From Hypholoma sublateritium FD-334 SS-4 (Eukaryota; Basidiomycota; Agaricomycetes; Agaricales; Strophariaceae): a stretch of 12,631 bases of DNA. A model generated the notes under the pieces. That model was not told the origin of the DNA. It worked only from the letters and a program-made list of their open reading frames with translations, and did no database searches. Positions 8,592 through 12,631 of this stretch are shown here, in pieces. Positions within the stretch are counted from its first letter, which is position 1. The number at the start of each line of letters is the position of its first letter. The stretch is from the NCBI GenBank assembly GCA_000827495.1, contig KN817784.1, forward strand, positions 3,692-16,322. The letters are read 5' to 3'. The translations under genes were made by a program, and so were the position numbers.

Positions 8592-8784
8592 TCAAAAGTC
8601 TTTTTCGTGATGTATGCACCTGCAGAAGAATATGCATTCGTTTTGGCCGCTTGGCATGCTGGAACGAACATTACTTGTCTGCTGTTGCATTTGCAGCAGC
8701 CTTTAGAGTCAACTCACGTCGTGCAGCTGCCATGCTGGCAGATTTCTGGGATGCCGGGGTTGCTTTATTGGTGTTTCGTGGCAT
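8592..8784 (-). CDS. Possible tiny two-exon gene or gene fragment, 45 aa
   Basis: I do not recognise it. On the minus strand an ATG at 8784-8782 opens a basic, Ala/Ser/Thr-rich peptide (MPRNTNKATPASQKSASMAA at the start, then ARRELTLKAAANATADK). A 55-nt intron at 8674-8620, with GTAATG donor and a pyrimidine-rich TTCTTCTGCAG acceptor, joins exon 8784-8675 (110 nt) to 8619-8592 (28 nt). The sum is an exact 46 codons ending in TGA 8592-8594. The peptide resembles the disordered N-terminus of a nuclear protein, so it could be the first exon of a larger lost gene. It faces away from the Plavaka transposase. Support is only internal consistency. Confidence 0.25.
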
Positions 8785-8810
8785 ATTTGAGGACGAGTAG
8801 TGGATAGAAT

Positions 8811-9065
8811 ATAGGATATGATGAATTGGATTAGAGAGGAATATTAGAAGAGATGTTCAAGGTAATAAATTGAGAATAAGAAAAAAGTGACTACGATGGG
8901 GAAAGCCAGAAGAAATGAGCTGACCCCAAGCAAACCCCAAGCTGATTTTAATTTGATTTCCAATGCTTACCTGTGTTGCATCTACCACCCATTTCTTGCT
9001 CAACAGCTTTGCTCGTGAAGTAACTCCAAGTTTATCTCTATATCACCAGCATTACATCCTCTACC
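8811..9065 (+). other. Upstream region of the Plavaka transposase
   Basis: This AT-rich stretch, with a purine-rich part near 8810-8900, lies between the possible tiny minus-strand gene and the transposase start. A TCTATATCACC sequence near 9037 could be a weak TATA-like element, and the start ATG follows a pyrimidine-rich ATTACATCCTCTACC. No terminal inverted repeat of the transposon is recognised here. Confidence 0.3.
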
Positions 9066-10746
9066 ATGCATGTTATGATTCTGTGTGGATGTGGGGCATC
9101 TTTCAAACGTAGTGGATTTCACACTCACCAGCGACAAAGCAGAGATCCTCGCTGTCACCCTACATTCCAAAAGTCCTGTGACAACAATAACTCAGATGTC
9201 AACCTTGATGAAACACTGGATGACACCTTTGATATCGATTGTGCAGGTAATTTCTTTGGAGATTATGATGACTACAGTCTGGAGGAGTTTAGATTAGAGC
9301 CTACGGAACAAATAGAAAAAACTTCAACTCACGGAAACAATGAGATTGATAGCGACGGTGAAGACCCAGAGGATCAACTTGAAGATATCCAACTGGAACC
9401 AGAGTGAGTGCCACCAAGCTTCATTGATGCAGTATCTCAGCCAATCGAAGTCCAGGATAATTCTTGCGAGTCCATGGACACAGAGTTGACAGCAGCTTTT
9501 TGAATGCGAGGAGGAGCTGAAGTTGAGCTAGGAAATAAACCCCATGTCGTCAAGTTCAGCAAAGGAAGTAATACAGCTGGAAGGACATACCAAAACGTTA
9601 ATTGAATTGACAAGAACACTGCATATAGTGCACATATTAGTAGCACTGCAAACCCTTACAGCCCATTTCGATCGAAACTTGAATGGGAAATTGCTCTATG
9701 GGCCAAGACACAAGGCCCAAGTTCAACTGCATTCACAGAGTTAATGAGCATTGATGGAGTGAGTTAGAAATAATCATACCTCCAATTCATTGTAAAGTTT
9801 GTGATCCTCATGGTTCACTGTCTGTCTAGGTTCCTGAGCAGCTTGGGTTATCATTCAGAAACTCAGTCGAGCTAAACAAGCTGATAGACGAAGGCTTACC
9901 TGGTCGGCCACAATTTGAAAGACATGAGATAGCGGTGGGCAACGAAGTATGCGACATATACTTCCGCGATATTACTGCCTGTATCAGAGCCTTGTTTGGG
10001 GACCGGTCATTTGCTCCATACCTTATGACTCTTCCCGAAAGGCACTACACAGACAGTAGAAGAACACAGCAGATGTACCATGATATGAACACAGGAAGGT
10101 GGTGGTGGTCAACACAGGTGAGAATTTCAGTATCTGGATAATCAATGAAGCCTTGTCCCACGCTCACCGCTCATTTCATCGTCAGGAAGAACTCGAAAAA
10201 GACAGGCCAGGAGCAATGATCCTGCCAGTCATAATCTCAACAGATAAGACACAACTTACAACATTCAAAAACAAAACCATGTACCCTCTCTATCTCACAC
10301 TTGGAAATATCCCGAAAGAAATTCATCAAAAGCCATCAAACTGTGCCTACATCTTACTTGCATACCTTCCAACTACAAAACTTGAGAATGTGTCTAATAA
10401 AAGTGCACGTCGTCATCAGCTTGCAAATCTATATCACTCATGCTTAAGTTGCATTCTCGAACCTTTGAGGACTACAGGCGTTTCCGGTATCTATATGGCC
10501 ACTGGAGATGGATCAGTTCATTGAAATCACCCCATACTGGCATGCTTCTCTGGCAATTACCCTGAACAGATACTGGTCACTTGCACAAAAACTGGAGAGT
10601 GCCCATGTTGCAAAGCTCCACAAGATGAACTAGGCGAATACAATTCTGATCAAAACCCGAAGCTACGAGACCTTAATGAAATCCTCAAGGCGTTGCATCA
10701 GGAAAAGCCTCCCCATAAAATTATCAGTAATCATGGTAAAGTATGA
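9066..10746 (+). pseudogene. Plavaka-type (KDZ superfamily) transposase, decayed and 3'-truncated
   Basis: Plavaka transposases catalyse movement of cut-and-paste DNA elements common in Agaricomycetes. Three exons keep one frame: 9066-9758, 9830-10117 and 10186-10746, split by GT-AG introns of 71 and 68 nt. The protein begins with a Cys/His cluster (CGCGASFKRSGFHTHQRQSR, then PRC), likely zinc-binding, followed by an acidic linker. Family-typical blocks follow: NPYSPFRSKLEWEIALWAK, PERHYTDSRRTQQMYHDMN, GRWWWSTQ, ILPVIISTDKTQLTTFKNKT, YPLYLTLGNIPKEI, ILLAYLPTTKLENVSNKSAR, and YPEQILVTCTKTGECPCC near the end. The Asp in STDKTQL is probably catalytic (inference). In-frame TGA codons lie at 9405-9407, 9501-9503, 9603-9605 and 10522-10524. 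Only about 514 codons remain; full members are, from memory, considerably longer, so the C-terminal part is missing. It cannot encode an active enzyme. Confidence 0.88.
9066..10746 (+). mobile_element. Remnant of a Plavaka DNA transposon
   Basis: The extent given is only that of the recognisable coding remnant. No terminal inverted repeats or target-site duplication could be matched around it. The inverted-repeat cluster at 12205-12439 is a candidate end of this or another element. With four stops and a missing C-terminus the copy is non-autonomous. Confidence 0.7.
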
Positions 10747-11084
10747 GTGAATATATAGATATCTTACAACTAGAGCTGTTATATGTGATTCTTCTAAATA
10801 TCTGTAATACAAGGTACCCTTCCGGAAGTCGCTCTATATTATATGATATTCCTCTGATCTAATTTTCTATGCCCAACATCATGCCATAACTTTGTCACAA
10901 CATACTTCACATTATTGCTAGATTACATCTGAAAGATCTGCATTATTCTTCATTATAGTCATTACTGACCACTTCAAATAGATCGGACACGGCAATAGCG
11001 ATTGTAAATCACGATAAAAGATGTGATTATTTGCAATGTACACTTTTGGCGAATAAGAAAAACAAATTAGGTTCAAATTGGATG
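10747..11084. other. AT-rich spacer between Plavaka remnant and second DUF6532-like gene
   Basis: The region is AT-rich, with no recognisable continuation of the transposase and no other protein-like frame. It separates two convergent genes, so it should hold both 3' ends. I see no clear polyadenylation pattern worth naming. Confidence 0.35.
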
Positions 11085-12151
11085 CTACGCTGCAGCTGCC
11101 AGTGCCATATCTACTGCTTCATCCTCCAATTCTATCATGTTGTCCCAGTCCACCTCACCAATGATATCTTCGGTGGTTTGGTCACCAACCACACCCCCAC
11201 CAACACCACTATATGAAATAAACTTAGTTACACGCACTGAGACAAGATAAGTGGCCTGCTTACATGATAGTCTTGTATTGCTCGTGTAAAAATCTGTGCG
11301 CCTGACGAGGGAAGTGGCGCTTCCACTCCAGTAGCTTTACCATATGGCCTTGATAGATGCTTTGAAGGGTTGGCGTAGAGAAGTCTGTAGCATTGCCGGC
11401 ACCATCGTAAAGCAAGTGTTGCAACATTGCGTATGCCTAAGTCATTATTAGTATCAGCAAGCAGGAAATGAACTGTCACGTACCATTGTTGCCGCCAAAG
11501 CGACGATTTCGGGTGGTAATTCACGCTCCTGAGGGAAGTCCGGGTGCGGACATTCATACATTTTGGGGATATGAATGCTGTCAAGACCGCTGAAACCAAT
11601 CTTGAGGCTTTCAAGCACAATTTCACTTTGATACATTTTCGTCATTATGAACTTGTCCTGTAAAAAGATAGAATTAGTATCTGACATAACAAGTTAATGC
11701 GCACTTACAACTGTCCCCTCCTTAAGAGGATACATGTAGTTGTTCTTCACTAACAAAACAGCCAACTTGGCCTTACGCATTTTGTTGATCTTGATTATGG
11801 AGGGCAGAGCCAAAGTGATCTTGCCAAGGATACTACCCCATTCTATACCAAGACGGTGGAAGACCTATGAGTGGCATTGTCAGTATGCAAGCTGCTGGAA
11901 AAACTAGTACGTACGTGTGTTCGAAGTGGTTTAATGTATGACTTTTCCGAGCCACTGGTCAGCCATTCAACGACATCACCTTCAGTATTGAACCCATGTT
12001 CTTCAGCAGCCGTAATCAAGGCTGTGATTGCCAGCGAATGCAAGCCGGCTGTGCTGAATGGTGTCACCATTGACGTGGCATTATCTGCAGTTAATTCAGC
12101 TGTGCGAGGTATACCGAGAATAAGGTATATTTCACCCAAGTCCAAAGCACG
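11085..12151 (-). CDS. DUF6532-like domain gene, open core, N-terminus missing or undetected
   Basis: Function unknown. Minus-strand exons 12151-11915 (5' limit is only the open frame), 11864-11709, 11657-11484, 11436-11264 and 11208-11085 join in frame through GT-AG introns of 50, 51, 47 and 55 nt. They give about 287 residues and end at TAG 11085-11087. No internal stop occurs. Recognisable parts in order are LHSLAITALITAAEEHGF, then KLAVLLVKNNYMYPLKEGT, PHPDFPQERELPPEIVALAA, a segment with DFSTPTLQSIYQGHMVKLLE, and an acidic C-terminus (DWDNMIELEDEAVDMALAAA). An ATG at 12070-12068 could start translation, but the frame stays open upstream to a TGA at 12152-12154. The homologous gene at 2524-5276 has a long Ser/acidic N-terminal region that is absent here. 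The transposon-like repeats from 12205 on may have cut it off. Confidence 0.72.
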
Positions 12152-12154
12152 TCA

Positions 12155-12204
12155 AATTACCCCCCGTATGCTCAACCTATGCTGCTAGTTTATGGCTTCA
12201 ACCA
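12155..12204. other. Junction between the gene fragment and the inverted-repeat cluster
   Basis: This short stretch upstream of the second DUF6532-like gene carries no recognisable first exon. It may be the break point of a transposon insertion. Confidence 0.25.
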
Positions 12205-12365
12205 TGGGTAGTTGCCCAGATAGGTTCATGCATCCACAGCGGTAGTTGCCCAAGCTCCTGGGCAGTTTCCCAAAGCCAATTTCCAGCAGCAAACATTTAC
12301 ACTAGGCCTTCAGCAGGCCTAACATTTTGGGCAACTACCCAGATGATTTTCCGGCATCATCTGGG
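12205..12365. repeat. Cluster of GGGTAGTTGCCCA direct and inverted repeats with hairpins
   Basis: The 15-nt word TGGGTAGTTGCCCAG occurs at 12205-12219. Relatives follow in the same direction at 12240-12253 (CGGTAGTTGCCCAA) and 12259-12273 (TGGGCAGTTTCCCAA), and an inverted copy TTGGGCAACTACCCA at 12327-12341. TAGGCCT/AGGCCTA form a small hairpin at 12303-12321. A perfect 10-bp hairpin, CCCAGATGAT/ATCATCTGGG, spans 12338-12365. Repeated subterminal words plus inverted copies are typical of DNA-transposon ends. Which element is unknown; Plavaka is a candidate because a remnant lies nearby. Confidence 0.6.
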
Positions 12366-12383
12366 ATGTGGCACTTCAGTGTA

Positions 12384-12439
12384 CCCCCCCCACCCCCCTC
12401 TTAGGCCCCTTAATGTGGGCTGTTAAAGGGGTCTAAGAG
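12384..12439. repeat. C-tract followed by a strong 16-bp hairpin
   Basis: Eight C, one A and six C (12384-12398) run into an inverted repeat whose arms are 12398-12413 (CTCTTAGGCCCCTTAA) and 12423-12439 (TTAAAGGGGTCTAAGAG). The arms pair with one mismatch and one extra base around a 9-nt loop. It fits a transposon terminus or a small MITE-like structure. An intrinsic-terminator reading is inappropriate for a eukaryote. Confidence 0.6.
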
Positions 12440-12631
12440 ACCCATATAATATGAATATAAGTAGGAAAGAAAAAAAAAATTTCAGGGGAAATAAATTATT
12501 TCCAAGAGAAATTTATGAAATAATATGAAGGGAAAAGATCTTTTAGAAAACAATTTTGGAAGAACAATTTGCAGTAGAAATAAAGTTAATATGTCACAGG
12601 GTACCAGGAGTCCAGCAGAGCAATTTTGCAA
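12440..12631. other. AT-rich right edge, no gene
   Basis: Purine- and A-rich sequence, with an A-run near 12470-12478 and a near-palindrome GGAAATAAATTATTTCC near 12486-12502. No coding signal is seen. Confidence 0.35.

Noticed and set aside
9405..10524. TGA read as an amino acid (alternative code or mitochondrial origin)
   Set aside because: Spliceosomal GT-AG introns and a DNA-transposon transposase indicate nuclear DNA. TGG is used normally for Trp, and the family has Arg at 10522.
11871..12188. 105-codon plus-strand frame
   Set aside because: It is antisense to the second DUF6532-like gene, which has a consistent multi-exon structure and family motifs.
12398..12439. Helitron 3' hairpin
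   Set aside because: No CTRR terminus at the expected short distance after the hairpin, and no Rep/helicase sequence anywhere in the window.
1..12631. tRNA or rRNA genes
   Set aside because: No cloverleaf with GGTTCRANTCC-type arm and no rRNA signature was found by eye on either strand.

Overview
The window looks like a repeat-rich stretch of nuclear DNA from an Agaricomycete (mushroom-forming basidiomycete). Three things point there: a Plavaka-type (KDZ superfamily) transposase, two genes with a DUF6532-like domain (a family I know mainly from Agaricomycetes), and many short GT-AG introns of about 46-71 nt that restore reading frames exactly. There is no bacterial-style operon, no rRNA and no recognisable tRNA. 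Family names come from pattern recall; no search could be run.

Layout. 1-420: no gene. 420-895: a short block of a GC-rich palindromic satellite. 900-1594: AT-rich and empty. 1595-2310 (minus): a broken, unrecognised gene ending in an acidic tail, in a stretch peppered with N. 2524-5276 (minus): a long multi-exon DUF6532-like gene that I could splice through nine exons from 4779 down to 2524, plus two likely upstream exons. It carries in-frame TGA codons and is probably a pseudogene. 5512-5525: a double E-box palindrome. 5689-8310: the main satellite block, with a ~80-bp period and a hairpin with a 6-nt loop in each unit. 8592-8784 (minus): a possible tiny two-exon gene. 9066-10746 (plus): a decayed Plavaka transposase, missing its C-terminal half. 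11085-12151 (minus): a second DUF6532-like gene, open through five exons but without an N-terminal region. 12205-12439: a cluster of inverted repeats resembling a DNA-transposon end. 12440-12631: AT-rich, no gene.

Main points. (1) The satellite is a decayed tandem array of palindromes in two separate blocks. Its period is not a multiple of three, so it produces meaningless ORFs in all frames. (2) The two DUF6532-like genes share intron positions and phases, including a 173-nt exon of identical length, so they are paralogues; one is broken and one is open. (3) Nearly every premature stop in the window is a TGA that one C-to-T change would make from CGA. With the CpG-type decay in the satellite stems, this suggests methylation- or RIP-like mutation of repeats. 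(4) A transposase and transposon-like ends lie next to the DUF6532-like genes, so they may travel with, or be scattered by, mobile DNA. No coordinated pathway can be read from this window.
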